Shown piece after piece: positions 1 through 12,166 of a stretch of 64,000 nt of DNA (position 1 is its first letter; every line of letters starts with the position of its first letter). This stretch comes from Mixophyes australis. Lineage: Eukaryota; Chordata; Amphibia; Anura; Limnodynastidae. The stretch covers positions 58,300,289-58,364,288 of the forward strand of contig JAVHZZ010000003.1 of assembly GCA_036250195.1 (NCBI GenBank), given 5' to 3'. Under the pieces are notes generated by a model. The model saw only the letters and a program-made list of their open reading frames with translations, had not been told where the DNA came from and did no database searches. The position numbers were made by a program, and so were the translations under genes.

Positions 1-1767
1 AGATTAACAAAGCTAAGAGAAGCAAATACTTCTCAGATCCATTCACTTTACATTATATTTGGTCTATCAGCATTAAAGCTTGCTTCATAGGACTGAATGC
101 CCACATGCATAAGTCCTTAAAGACAGCTCCATAATGTATATTATTGGATAGCTAACCTGATTACTTCTTAGTAATGTAGAAGAAAACTGTAAGGTGGACG
201 AGAGCAGGGCAGTCAGCAAAAGCAAAACCAATAAAGGTGGAAAGGTCAGACCATAGTACCACCAACCCAGGATCATACCTTATCTATTGGCCAGTGCTAA
301 AAATCAAGTCCAATGGCAAGACTACGTCCCCTTTTATAACCGCCAGTATAAACCAGACAATACCGGCCCAAGGGTCCTTCTCACAGGCGGACCAACCATA
401 GTATGACACCATAACCAGAGGGGTAGTGACCTATGACAAGATTAACCGAGCACCATATGCACAGTTACCGACTGCACTGCTCTCCTACTCTGTAACACAC
501 TGATCAGAACGAAAAACTTGACCCATAAAACTTGAAGGGTGGGAGGGAGGAATCCGGAAGCAGGAAGAACCCTATCCTGTCTGCACTGATTTATAACTGT
601 GTACAAGTCCCATCCCCTTCCTGCCCCTATTGGCTGACACTCTTAGGAATCCACAGATAATAGGTGATTCAGCAAGCCACTCACCCGCATGATTTTAACT
701 ACGTTTAGTCTGATGGCCACACTTCTCTTATACTCATGTGTACAATAATTTCACATCAGAACCCACATAACTTTTATCAAAAATAACAATTGCTAACAAT
801 ATAATAAATATTCTAAAGGGGGTCAAATATAATCATTTTGTTTATATTAAGTAAATAAATAAATAACTCTTCTACCCATACAGTGCATACATTGCATCTT
901 GAATATAAATCTTAATTGCATGCAAGGGTTCTACGATAGCTACTGAGGCGCATACGTGTAATTTTTAAATCAAAGTCTATGCCGTCATGTGTCATTAGTA
1001 TCATCTAGCACCTGACCTGCAGAAGGTGTAAAATATTTGACTTAAAACAAATGTACTTATGATAAACACAGGATTTAAATTGTTAGCATCTGCGTTAACA
1101 CATCCTTACTGTATATAGGCTACGTTAGTCCACCCCTTCATTCTCCCATTTCCGCTTCTCAAATCGTAAGGGGTCATAAGTGTCAGATGCATGCGGTACA
1201 CCTGTCAGACCGTAACGCAGGTGTCCTAAGACGAGCTCAGGGAGGACAGAACCTTCCCCTGGAGCAGAAGGGCAATGAGTTAAACCAATGAGTGCAAAGA
1301 GCAATTGCACTCATTGGTGTAACGCAGTGTGGAATCATGCAAGATATACTACGCAAACTGACATACGTCCAAACTTGAATCAGGTCCTGTAAGTCTGTAT
1401 GCGTATAAAGCTTATTTTCACAAAATTCAGACTTATGATGCGTCCAAATCAACAGGATTATTGGCAACAAGCTACAGTTATCTGTTATAGTTTACTTGTC
1501 ATTCAAATGGAAAGTGTCCCAGTTTATTTCATTTAAAAATTGCAGCCTCTAGCCAAATATTGGGTTTTTGAAAGAAAAGTAATTGGGCAATTTAATCTGC
1601 GGTTTTTATTTCCCTTTACCATTGATTTAAACTGTAAATTGGCCAATTTGGACGGGGATTTGGGTAACTCTATGCTAATAAATTGGGTAAAGCAAATCAA
1701 CAAGTAATTAGAAATATTCTAAGCAGCGAAAAATGTTTTGAATCTTGCTTTGCACTAATCAGCCTGC
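1..1767. other. No gene seen; anonymous AT-rich DNA
   Basis: No open frame here resembles a known protein. The open stretches are short and lack codon structure. A short perfect palindrome lies at 1284-1318. Nothing else could be assigned. Confidence 0.6.
1284..1318. repeat. Short perfect inverted repeat (13-bp arms)
   Basis: The arm at 1284-1296 is exactly complementary to 1306-1318, around a 9-base loop. It could form a cruciform or RNA hairpin. It may be a remnant of a small foldback element, but no flanking duplication is evident. Confidence 0.7.
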
Positions 1768-1771
1768 TTAT

Positions 1772-2388
1772 GGGGCACATTTATCAATATTCACATAAAG
1801 TGAAAAGTAGTTTTCAATCCTTATCGCAATGATAAGGATTGAACTACTTCTCACATTTATGTACAACCCTGCACAGAAACAGCAGTTCCGAAAAACTGCT
1901 GTTTCAGTGATAAAAAAAATCATACTTACCCCCCTCTTCGGAAGCGCTGTCTTCGGGTCTTCTCTTCACTCTACAATTGCGCATGTCCAGTTCCAAGAAC
2001 TGGACATGCGCACACAGATCCCCTCTCTGTCTCTGCAATGATAGTTGCAGAGAGAGCGCGCTGAGTGACAGGGAGGGATCATGTGATCCCTCCACACATG
2101 CGCTGTCCAGCTCTGCTCTCCGGAGCAGAGCTGACAGCATTAGATTTCTTCAATTCGTACATTAACATGACAAGTTCCCGAAAAAAATGTTTTTTCGGGA
2201 CTTGTTAGATTGCGGCCAGGAGCAGTCACCATTCTGTTGAATGGTGACTGCTCCCAAAAACGAAGAGGAATGCAAAGCAGCAGATATCCATGATATCTGC
2301 TGCGATGCCCCCTTAATAAATTTGCGAAGGACACTGTGGGACCTTAATGACCCGTTAAAAGCACTATCGTGCTTTATTAAATATGCCC
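1772..2388. mobile_element. Non-autonomous DNA transposon made of serial hairpins
   Basis: The ends are related inverted repeats: GGGGCACATTTAT at the left, and GGGCATATTTA reading in from the right. TTAT lies on both sides (1768-1771 and 2389-2392), consistent with a target duplication. The interior is a chain of local palindromes: about 1794-1861, 1872-1909, 1979-2011 (15-bp perfect arms), 2030-2053, 2072-2093 (10-bp perfect), 2102-2138, 2170-2206, 2219-2254 (16-bp perfect), 2277-2303 (12-bp perfect) and 2358-2375. It encodes no plausible protein. The superfamily is not assigned. Harbinger-like or another cut-and-paste class is possible. Confidence 0.7.
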
Positions 2389-2392
2389 TTAT

Positions 2393-3544
2393 GTCTCTTA
2401 CTGATGATATGTATGGTTATTTGTACGGCCAGCGTGTCAGGCACACTATCCCGGTTAAGCGAAACCTGTGAACATGACAATGGATTTGATCCTTCAGCTG
2501 AGTGTGAGAGGTGAGACACTCTGCTGTAAAATTACTGAACCTAGGAGGCTGCACCGTCTCAGGTTGCTGTATTTATGACACGTACAATATTACAACTGCA
2601 AGTGTGAAGAAAGCTCCCTTGCAGCAGTGTACAGACCTCATGAGAAGTAGATAGATTTCTGCACAATACTGAGTAATTGCTTCGGGAAAAGAAGTCCTTT
2701 ATGTCTCCTCATTATCGCCCTATATCCTTTACTTGTAGTTATAACCCAAGCTTGTCAAGAGGGTTCATTATTGGCAGGTAAGGAAATAATATGGCAAACG
2801 TAAAACTGACAACGTTAAGTTGTTAGAAAAATAAGGGCAGGCTGTGTGACAAGGCAATACATCTGTTGCATCGGTATTACAGGAGAAAATCATATCAGTA
2901 ATAGTGACAAAGTCCAACTTTCTAGATTACTTGAGCTGCTCAGGGATACAGAGCTCAGCTGCCTGACAACTCAGGTAATCACGCTGTAATTGGGATTCAC
3001 TCTTTTAAGGCTGTAATTCTCAGCCCACTGCAGCTATCGACAGAGTAGGATGCTAACAGGTTATTTGAGAAAAAATAGATATTGCGCTGCATAATGTATG
3101 ACACTTTTACATGCATTCATACCAGCTGACTAATAGACATCATCGGGGTGATTCAGAGCTGGAGGCGAGTGCATTTGTGCCTCATCCATTTGCATCTTGT
3201 GTAAAATTTGTCGTCCTGCCCATGCGCACATCTTGCACCAGAATTTTGAGCTACATGTATCTGACACTTGCGCTTGAAGAAGTGTATCAGGGACATTAGC
3301 CTGCAGTACAGATAAGACGTGAAGAGGCAAGTTCAGCACGCCTCTTTGTGGTGCTTATTATTTTTAGTTACACATATCTTTAAAATACAGTAAGTGCAGT
3401 TTTCAAGTTGATTCATTCAAATTTGCTCCAGACGCATCTATAAGCTAAAATTAAGGTTGCATGTCACTCACAATACAGATGTGGAAATGGGTGACAACCA
3501 ATATTAGCTCTTAAAATTTGTAGAGCAGAACATAGTTGAGCAAA
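2393..3544. other. No gene seen
   Basis: Unique-looking DNA. No recognisable protein, tRNA or repeat boundary was found. A GGGGTGATTCAGAGCTGG stretch near 3144 resembles a MITE terminus, but I found no partner end. Confidence 0.5.
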
Positions 3545-3552
3545 CTAGTACA

Positions 3553-4000
3553 CAGAGCCATCTTAATTCATGGGCATGCTAGGCAGTTGCCTGGGAGCCC
3601 CACGAGCAGAGGGGCCCCATAGGGTTGACAACTTTTCAATCTATTATTCCGGAAGATTTATTCAGAACATTCAAACCCACTTTATTAAAACGTTTAGGTG
3701 GACAAATCAGCTCAGTATCAGCTATTATCTGTACATGCTGCTGTTACGAATACATTTCTTGACCTTGACAAAAATAATGTACACGTACTAATTGTACATA
3801 AGCAAGACAAAATCAACACACATCAGATTTTGAAGCCGTAAAGGTATAATAAAGTTTTTCTAATATTTTTAACCGTCCATGTCAGTTGCCTCCCTTTATT
3901 TTATCGATAATTTACATTTTTATCCTGTGAGTGGTTGTGTAGGTAGGGCCCAAGTGCTTTGCTTTGCCCGAGGGCCTATAAATCTGTTAAGACGGCCCTG
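3553..4000. mobile_element. hAT-type MITE with perfect 8-bp TSD
   Basis: CTAGTACA occurs at 3545-3552 and again at 4001-4008, directly outside the termini. The ends are inverted: CAGAGCCATCTTAA at the left, and CAGGGCCGTCTTAA reading in from the right. An 8-bp duplication with CAGGG-type termini is the hAT signature. The 448-bp element has no transposase and would depend on a protein supplied in trans. Confidence 0.88.
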
Positions 4001-4079
4001 CTAGTACAATATTTGTAACACACACAGAATAGGGTGAATTATGTCATAAAAATAATAATCCTACCAGTATATTTTTTTT

Positions 4080-4215
4080 GACTATAAGAAGAACACAGAG
4101 TACTAGGAGCAAACCCACACAAACAACATACAAGTAGGACCCTGGTCGGAACCAAACCAATCATGACTCCAGCACTGTGAAGCAGCAATGCTAACCGCTG
4201 TACCACTGGGTTGCA
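4080..4215 (-). mobile_element. Degenerate tRNA-derived SINE fragment
   Basis: The segment matches, with many changes, the head half of the better SINE copies at 4871-5220 and 35169-35482. Shared blocks include aaacccacac, acatacaa and the region around cagcactgtgaagcagcaatgctaacc. The tail half is missing. Confidence 0.6.
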
Positions 4216-4870
4216 CAGTGTTTAGTATTGCTGCCTCACAGCTCTCAGATCATGATAAACAAGTGCTACAAGTTTTAACAAAACAAATGTGACAGTGCAG
4301 TGTAATTCTGGGTGACCATATTTTCCATCATCTTTTGAAAGTTAGGTGTAAGGCTGGAACAGTAACAAGACAATTCTGTTGGAAGCTTTCCATACATTAA
4401 TCTGTTGTATTTGTTGTTTTTACTGTGCTCCATGATAGAGAATGTCTGTTCATGTGTATATGCGGAACCAACAATAGACAACAATTTTGGTGCATATCAG
4501 GACCTGCCTGAAAATGCATTACCTTGCTTTAATATATAAGCAGGAATCCTGCTGCCCAGAGGAAGGAGGGAGATTACATGATGCAGGATAGGAAACTAGT
4601 GCTGAGAATAATTAGCTAATCTAACCCTGCTGCTGAACTATCCTAGTGACTAAGAGAAAATATGAACGTCTGCATTTAGCTTCTCCTTACTAAATACTCA
4701 TGTGTTGGTGTAAATATGCAATAAATATAAGAAGGGTGCAGTATTATTGTGCACTAGCTGCTTGCTTCCCATCTTCAAAGTCCTCAATGTTCCACCTTCT
4801 TAAGTCGTCTGTATTGCCCCCTTGTCTCTACCTATGCATCTCATTATGTCAAGGCTTATGCTTCTCCTTA

Positions 4871-5220
4871 TTCATCATCATCATCACCATTTATTTATAT
4901 AGCGCCACTGATTCTGCAGCGCTGTACAGAGAACTCATTCACATCAGTCCCTGCCCCATTGGAGCTTTCAGTCTAAATTCCCTAACATACACACACACAG
5001 ACAAAGAGAGAGAGAGAGACTAGGGTAAATTTTTGATAGCAGCCAATTAACCTACCAGTATGTTTTTGGAGTGTGGGAGGAAACCGGAGCACCCTGATAA
5101 AACCCACGCAAACATGGGGAGAACATACAAATTCCACACAGATAAGGCCATGGTCGGGAATTGAACTCATGACCCCAGCGCTGTGAGGCAGAAGTGCTAC
5201 CACTTCACCACCGTGCTGCC
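4871..5220 (-). mobile_element. tRNA-headed SINE with L2-type 3' tail
   Basis: Read on the minus strand, the element starts at 5220 with a tRNA-like head. A box A-like TGGTGAAGTGGTAGC lies at about 5197-5211, and a box B-like GAGTTCAATTC at about 5158-5168. A conserved body follows, then the tail at 4871-4930 with the GCGCTATATAAATAA theme and (ATG)n. That tail theme is shared with L2-type LINE 3' ends, which would let LINE reverse transcriptase copy the SINE. A CA/GA-rich simple repeat sits at 4988-5020. TTATTC-like sequence at both ends may be the target duplication. Confidence 0.8.
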
Positions 5221-5934
5221 TTTATTCCTTATCATCATCTGCCATTCTTGCCTGTAGTACTTCTCCCATATTGCCCTTACATATACACAATGAAATGCTC
5301 TTGCTATTTTGTAAGGCAACATTTTAATAGGCCCCTGAAGTACACACCTTTTAAGGAAATCTTATGATCCCCTACCCTCCCCTTTTATGCATATCATCCC
5401 CACTTGGCTTCTCTGTACTAATTGTATATCCTCCCATGTCATCCACAAAACACTTTACTTTTGTGCCCAGGCAGAAACCGGCCATGTAGTTGCGCCATCC
5501 AGTAATCCTGAGGACTTGATGATTGTACACCTCTATGCAATGGTCAAAGTGAAAATTTAGAAGTGACTATATGAAAAATGTAATGCAAATGTAAGTGAGT
5601 GGAATTTAATAGTTTTACAATGAAGGCAGTAGTAGAAGTGGTGGCATGGCATACCACCATATACACCCCCACTTTGACCACTGCCTCCATGTTAATATGT
5701 GGCTGGACAATTTCTTTAAACAGAGCAAGTCCCTTTTTTAGCATGTCCTGCTTCCTACTGGATTATAAGCTGAGCCTTCACTAATTTTGTCTCATGTTAT
5801 AGCCCTGTGTTATAATAACCAACAATTCTTTTGATTTATCTCCCCACTGTGCAACACTGTGGAATATACATTCTTAAATAAATAAGTAATAACATTAATA
5901 GTAACTAGGGGGTGTGAATTAAAAATATATATAT
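5221..5934. other. No gene seen; possible SINE-body relic
   Basis: No coding region is supported. The phrase 'cacttctaaatttycactttgaccactg' (in parts) occurs here on the minus strand near 5545-5570, and again on the plus strand near 44790-44815. This points to a shared old repeat that I cannot name. Confidence 0.35.
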
Positions 5935-6000
5935 ATCAGTGGCAGCTACACAATATCTGTGGCAGCTCTTCAATATCAGTGGCAGCTAACTGTGGCAGCT
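5935..6000 (+). repeat. Short tandem repeat, unit around GTGGCAGCT
   Basis: GTGGCAGCT or close variants appear four times in 66 bases, the first three spaced 24-25 bases apart and the last closer. It is a small local array with no coding role. Confidence 0.7.
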
Positions 6001-6119
6001 GGGGTATTTTAATGTGCTAGACAGTAATGATATCTAAGGTGGTGACACCATTGACAAATTAGTAAATAAAATATTTTAAAATATATCAATCAGCTCACTA
6101 TATATTTATATGTAATGAT

Positions 6120-6988
6120 CAGGGCTGCCAAGAGGAATTTGGGGCCCTGGTACAGTAAATTTCTGGGCCCCTCCACACAAAGCAGGAGAAGGCATGCGTG
6201 CTGCTGCGTAGCGGCAGTGCCATCAAAAGGGGCGTGGTCACATCCTAAACCAGCGTTCACTTTTCCCTACTTGTACATGGGCTGTGACTGTGCCTCTTTA
6301 CACATGACATTGTGGAGGGGAATTCAATTAGCAGTAAAGTGCCTCCGGAACGTTGTGAGACACTTCACAGTGGAGATTTTGACAGAAATTTGTATCGTAA
6401 TTACCGGCAATGTGTGCGGCATGATTTCCGCTTGTCACATTTCCGGAAATTGAAATCGCCCCATTATGTATTAAAATGGTGTTGCTCTCACCTACCTGTT
6501 ATTGCAGCTTTCAAAACCTGATTCTGGATTCTTGTCTGGATCTTGGAAATATTATTCACACTATTCACACTAGAACTGCATAATTGCATTCTAGCAAATG
6601 CACATGATACATAGAGAAATGGGGGAGATTGAGATAGATTATCCATAAAAATAATTTACATAGCAGGACAGAACACCGGATAGAAAGTGAGTTTGTTTAT
6701 AGCTTATATTAAGAAAAGAGATGATTGGCAAGTGCATGCATCAATCAGCTGGCCGGACGAATTGTAGGTAGAGAATAGGGATAGCTGATCGGTGGACACA
6801 GATGGGCTATCCATTTGGCTTGTAGGTTTAGTGAGGTAGCAGCGTTTCATTGGATGAAGCTCAATCTGTGGGCGGAGCGGCTTTCCCCAGCCGAGCTTTT
6901 CATTCAGACAGAACACTAAGCAGTTCTGTGTTGTCAGCATAAACGTTGATGGGCCCCTTACTGTAGTACCCACCTGATGACAGCCCTG
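6120..6988. mobile_element. hAT-like composite, no matching TSD
   Basis: The left end reads CAGGGCTGCCAAGAGG, followed by GGGGCCCTGGTACAGTAAAT. The right end, read inward on the minus strand, is CAGGGCTGTCATCAGGTGGG followed by a similar TACAGTAAGGGGCCC block. These are inverted subterminal repeats of hAT style. The flanking 8-mers (gtaatgat and ctgggagc) do not match, so either two elements recombined or the ends belong to different copies. A smaller palindromic element lies inside at 6317-6462. Confidence 0.5.
6317..6462. mobile_element. Small palindromic MITE
   Basis: The termini are inverted: GGGGAATTCAATT at the left, and GGGGCGATTTCAATT reading in from the right. The interior has further complementary blocks, including the CCGGAA motifs. 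No clear target duplication was found. Confidence 0.5.
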
Positions 6989-9687
6989 CTGGGAGCTGCT
7001 GACTGCTGTCAGCTCGCTCCCTTCCTTCCTTTTAACACCCCCCTCTAATTCACAAGTGCGTGCGCACGGGTTCGTGCGCACCACCCAATGGTAACAAATA
7101 TATAAATAAAAGACATTTAAGAATGTCCAGACGGCAGTAATTTGTACCCCCCACCTGCCTCTCTGCACCCCTGGTAAAGATGAGAGGAATGATTGGCTGT
7201 TATGTTTCTACCCTATTTAAACCATCGGTACCAGGTCACATTTTGCAAGCCAGCAGGTGGGTGAGAGTCATAGCTGTCCTAAATGCACTTCTATAAAAAT
7301 TTGGATTATATAAATTGTTTCTTCTTTATAATCTTTAAGAATGAGATAGATATTAGTACACAAATTCTACTCCAAAGGCAAAGTGACCCTAAATGGGGGG
7401 TTTATCCTAAATCTTGATGAATTGTTACAAATTAATAAGATGTGCATTACCCCAAAACAATAAAGACACCATCACACAATACTGCACACCAGGCTTCATC
7501 CTAAATCTCAACTTTCCTGGTTTTCTCCTAAACCAGTGCTGACTTTACCCTACTATTACTGTAGCCACTTTTCTGCATCAAATATATAACATTTGTGCAC
7601 TGTAATGATTGGTGTAAATATGACTGTGTGTGTGGATTTCATTTTACTTAGTGCAGATTGGAATTTTTTATATAATCATTTAAATCAGTACTTTTACAAC
7701 CTTTATATGACAGATATCTCTGGATCATTGGTGAGGTTGAAAATCCAAGTGGAAACTCCATCTTGTATAGCCAGGTCCACTTTAAATATATGCATTCATT
7801 ACCCCTTCCAGCTCAGGTAAATCTTATATCTTGTTTCATGAAACAAAATCATATTTTTTCAGCTCTACCTACCTACATCTAATATTTTGATCCGCCCCTG
7901 ACAAGGTGCAAAATTTGCACATTCCATAATGGCTGTCGTCTTGACAAGTCAATCCATAAGTAGCCTTGTATATCTATGTGTATGGTCTGAAAATGCTTCT
8001 CTAATAATGTCATTTTATAGTCTATTGCGGGTTGTACTTGATGTTTCATTTGTGTGCTTTAAAAATGTATTTTACTGCATTTCACAAGCGACGTGCCTTT
8101 CTATTTGATTGTTACCCAATGTATCCAAGTAGTGCAAGGTAAACACGTATGTCAATCCTCCTGCATCCTCTATTACATACTTCAGTGTATAAGCATATCA
8201 AAGCATCAAATGTTCAAGTGAAGGTAAATTTAGGCAATTATTACAAGTTCCAATTAAAAAGAAAACATCAAATATAAAATTCTGTGGGATGAAAGCAGAC
8301 TTCACTTTAGGAAGAAAAAGATAGACATAAATGGGAACTGTACAAAGAATGAAACTGGGTGAAGTTCGTGCACGGAAAACATACAGAAGATTAATAGGCA
8401 TTATTTAAATTATAATTAGAGGAGTACTTGTGTTTGTGCACATACTTCTGTGATAGATGTACAGTACATAGATGATATGCAAAGAAACAGGGATCAGAAA
8501 TCAGGGAGAAAGATATTAAAAAGCCTGCACTTACAATGTTTAATTTAGAAAGGACATCAGGAAGAAGCATGCGGCTCTGTGTGAGGGGGAACAGAAGGGG
8601 AAAGCTGAAGAGAGGGGAACGTTTGCCCATACGCGGTAATAAATTAATACTCAGATAGTTTCTGAACAATACTGGGCTTTTTAATTGTGCGATCGGCTGG
8701 GATATTATCAGGGATAAGGGAAGCAGATGTATTAAGTCATTAGTCTGCATGTACCCAGGAAGATCTGTATACAAAACTGTTAAAGCAATCTTAACATCAT
8801 TAACTAATTGCCTAACACAGCAGGAAAAACACTTGTGACTTAAAACAAACAGTAAGGAAAGCAATTGACAGTGTAGAAATGAGCAGGGGTCCTACACAGT
8901 TATTCCAAACCAGAGAATACTAGGTTTAATCTTTACATATTATTTAAAGGTTTGGAAACAGTAAGTATCGATCAGTGCATTGTGTCAAAATGTGACAATA
9001 GAATCTAGAATTATGAATGTTGCAGCAACGCCAAGATAATATGAGGATTATTTTGACACATTTATCAGTGCTACAAAGTGACTGGCTCATTTGGCAATCT
9101 GGCCCTAAGACAAAATAATACAGGCATAACTCTTTCTGGGAGAGAAAGCCAGGACATATACTGAAAATATATCTAAAAAGCAACAGATCAAAAATTTGCC
9201 ATTTTTAGTCAGTTCTATGTGTCCCTTATATATTACTAATTAAGTACAAAAAAAGAGCCATATGGCAACATAAAGTTAATGAGGCTTTAACAAGTCTACA
9301 ATGTGAGTTTACACTATATTAGAGCTTAGGTTCTATTTAATGAATAATAAATATATCTATATATACATAATAGGAAGCAATTCTCATTACTGGTGAATAA
9401 TCCTATTTAGCTGATATAGACTACCAGGACGCCCATGTGATATACTGTAAGTTTGCTAAATAAACACAGGTTAACCCTGATACTTTTTCAGTTATAAAGA
9501 CATTTAACATATTTATGTATTTTTGTGAATGTTATAAATACAGATCTATCAATAGATCAAAATCTTGCATTTTGCTGAAAGACTTGAGCTTCATAGGCAT
9601 AATGGTTATTGACATAAAATTAAAATAATGAAAACATACTTTTGCAAGTTTAAAGCAAAATATCAGAACAAAGACATATACATAGAT
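6989..9687. other. No gene seen
   Basis: This 2.7-kb block holds a few moderately long open frames (for example 8391-8864 on the minus strand), but none shows family motifs or a plausible composition. I see no repeat with clear ends. It may be intronic or intergenic. Confidence 0.5.
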
Positions 9688-10506
9688 CAGCCACAACATT
9701 AAAACAACTGACAAGTGAAGTGTATAACATTGATTATTGCGATACAATGGCATCTGTCAAGGAGTAGGATATATTAGGTAGCAAGTGAACAGTCAGTTCT
9801 TAAAATTGATGTGTTGGAAACAGGAAGTATCTGAACAACTTTGACAAGGGCCAAATTGTGATGGCTAGATGACCAAGTCAGAGCATCTTCAAAGTGACAG
9901 GTCTTGTTGGCTGTTCCCGGTATGAAGTGGTTAATACTTATCAAAAGTGGTCCAAGGAAGGACAATAAGCGAACCAGGGTCATGGGCGCTCAAGGCTCAT
10001 TGATGCACATGGGGAGAGAAGACTAGCCCATCTAGTCCAATCCAACAAAATAGATACTGTAGCACAAATTGCTGAAAAATTAATACTGGCTATAATAGAA
10101 AAATGTCAGAACACACAGTGCATCGCAGCTTGTTGAATTTGGGGCTGTGTAGCTACAGACCGGTCAGAGTGCCCATGTTAACCCTTGTCCACCTATGACA
10201 GCGTCTACAATTGGCACGCAAGTGCCAGTGCTGGACTATGGAGCAAACAAAGAAGGTGGCCTGGTCTGATGAATCACATTTTCTTTATCATCATGTGGAT
10301 GACCAGGTGTCCTTGTGTTGTTTACCTGGGGGAAGAAATGGCACCAGGACGCACAATTGATAGAAGGAAAGCTTGCAGGCAGTGTGATGCTTTGGCAATG
10401 ATCTGTTGGAAAACCTTGGTTCCTGGCATTCATGTGGATTTCATTTTGACATGTACCACCTACTTAGACATTGCTGCAGACCAGTCCATCCTTTCATGGC
10501 AACGGT
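9688..10506 (+). pseudogene. Tc1/mariner-like transposase relic
   Basis: The segment begins with CAGCCACAACATTAAAACAA, a 5' end I recognise from Tc1-type elements, and continues into a decayed transposase. In the frame beginning about 10185, readable islands include GEEMAPG, then a stretch ending in GIHVDF, then TCTTYLDIAADQ. In the family this is the catalytic-core region between the second and third acidic residues. A second frame around 10250-10280 gives a WSDESHF-like trace. Several frameshifts separate the blocks. Everything downstream of about 10506, including the FQQDNAPCH-type region and the 3' terminal repeat, is missing because LINE sequence begins there. Confidence 0.8.
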
Positions 10507-10534
10507 TGTTGAGGGCTTTGTAGGTAAGGGCGAG

Positions 10535-11520
10535 TTATTTAATTTGGATTCTGGAGAACACAGGTAGCCAGTGTAGGGATTTGCAAAGTGGTGCAACAGA
10601 TGTGGAGCGGTGAGTGAGGAAGATCAGTCTTGCAGTAACATTTAGGAAGGATTGAAGTGTAGATATGTGGGTGGGAATGCCAGATAGCAAAAGGTTGTAG
10701 TAGTCAAGACGGGAGATGATGAGAGAATGAATAAGAGTTTTGGTAGCATGCTGAGTAAGAAAAGGGTGTATGCTGGCAATATTTTTAAGGTGGAATTGAC
10801 AGGACTGGAAGAAAGTCTGGCTATGAGGAATACAGCTGAGGGCAGAGTCAAGTGTGACACCAACGCAGCGGGCTTGGGGGACTGAAATTTTTTTGGTGTT
10901 ATTGAAAGTGAGGGAGATTTGAGGGGAGGTGGTAGTTCTGACAGGAGAGAAGATAATCAGCTTTGTTTGGATATATTGAGTTTTAGGGAGCATTGGGACA
11001 TCCATGTGGAGATAGCTGAAAGGCAGTTGGTTACACAAGATAATACAGAATGGGAGAGGTCAGAGGACGAGATATAAATTTGATTGTCATCAGCGTAGAG
11101 GTGGTACTGGAGGCCGATTGAGCGAATTAGTGTCTCAAGAGAAGAGGTGTACAATGTAAAAAGTAAAGGGCCAAAAACAGAGCCTTGTGGGACCCCAATA
11201 GATAGTGGGAGTGGAGGGGAAGATGTGCAAGATGTACAAACATTAAAGGAACAGTTTGATAGCTAGGAAGTGAACCAGGAAAGAACTCTGTTACAAAGGC
11301 CAATGGAGTAAAGGGGGTGTAGGAGAAGAGGGTGATCAACGGTATCAAAAGCAGCAGAAAGGTCCAGGAGAATGAGCATGGAGAAATTACCATTTGCAGT
11401 AAGTAGATCATCAATCACTTTTGTGTGAGCAGTTTCAGTGGAATGTTTGGGACGGAAGCCTGATTGCAGAGAGTCCTGTATAGAGTGAGAGGAGAAAAAG
11501 TGAGACAGGCATTTGCACAC
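10535..11520 (-). pseudogene. L2-type reverse transcriptase fragment
   Basis: The pieces in order along the minus strand are: 11520-11263, with a FRPKHSTETAH motif and LLDLSAAFDTVDHPLL (RT blocks 3-4, including the first catalytic Asp region); 11154-10957, with [11 protein letters not shown] carrying the YADD catalytic pair, then W-M and LKLNISK; and 11038-10535, with LIISRLDYYNLLLSGIP and a LHWLPVFSRIQIK ending typical of the L2/CR1 group thumb. Motif order and spacing fit one ancestral protein broken by frameshifts. It is clearly non-functional. Confidence 0.88.
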
Positions 11521-12166
11521 TAATCACTCAAGTAGTTTGGAGGCAAAGGGGAGGGCGGTATTTAGAGAGAGAGGCTGGATCGAGATATGGTTTCTTTAGA
11601 ATTGGTGAGATGTGGGCATGTTTAAAAGAGGATGGAAATGTGCTACTGGAAAGAGACAGGTTGAAGAGGTAAGCTAGAGTTTGACGTGTAGTGGAGGAGA
11701 GGGATCGAATGGAATAAGGTCGAGGGGACAGGTTGTAGGGTGAGATGAATTTAGAAACTTCATCTTCAGTTACTGGAGAGAATGAATTAAGAGTTTACTG
11801 GGGAGTGTAGGTGAAGGTGTGTAGAATGAGTGAAGTGCGTGGAATTTTACATGTGGAAAAATCTTGTCGAATGGTGTCAATTTTGTCTTTAAGTAGATGG
11901 CAAACTTATGGACGGAGGTGCGCGTGGGCAGAGAGGTGAGTTGAAGGTGGCAAAGAGGCAACATGGGTTAGAAGACTGGGTGGACATTAGAGATTTGAAG
12001 AATGTTTGTTTGGCAATTAAAAGTGCAGTGCAGTAAGATGAAAGGATGTTTTTTAGTAGAGGAAATCAGGATAGGAATGAGATTCTCTCCAGTGGCGCTC
12101 TGCAGTGCGGGAGCATTTTTGCAGGTAACCGGTCAGTTTGGAGTACTATGGGTGGGGTTGGGTTCG

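Noticed and set aside
4871..5220. tRNA-like head considered as a true tRNA gene
   Set aside because: The acceptor and anticodon stems do not form, and the same head recurs with the same L2-tailed body elsewhere, which defines a SINE.
6704..7168. 154-residue minus-strand open frame
   Set aside because: It runs across the right end of a hAT-like composite into unrelated flank, so it cannot be one evolved gene.
8391..8864. 157-residue minus-strand open frame
   Set aside because: No recognisable family. Leucine/serine-rich composition is expected from the local base composition.
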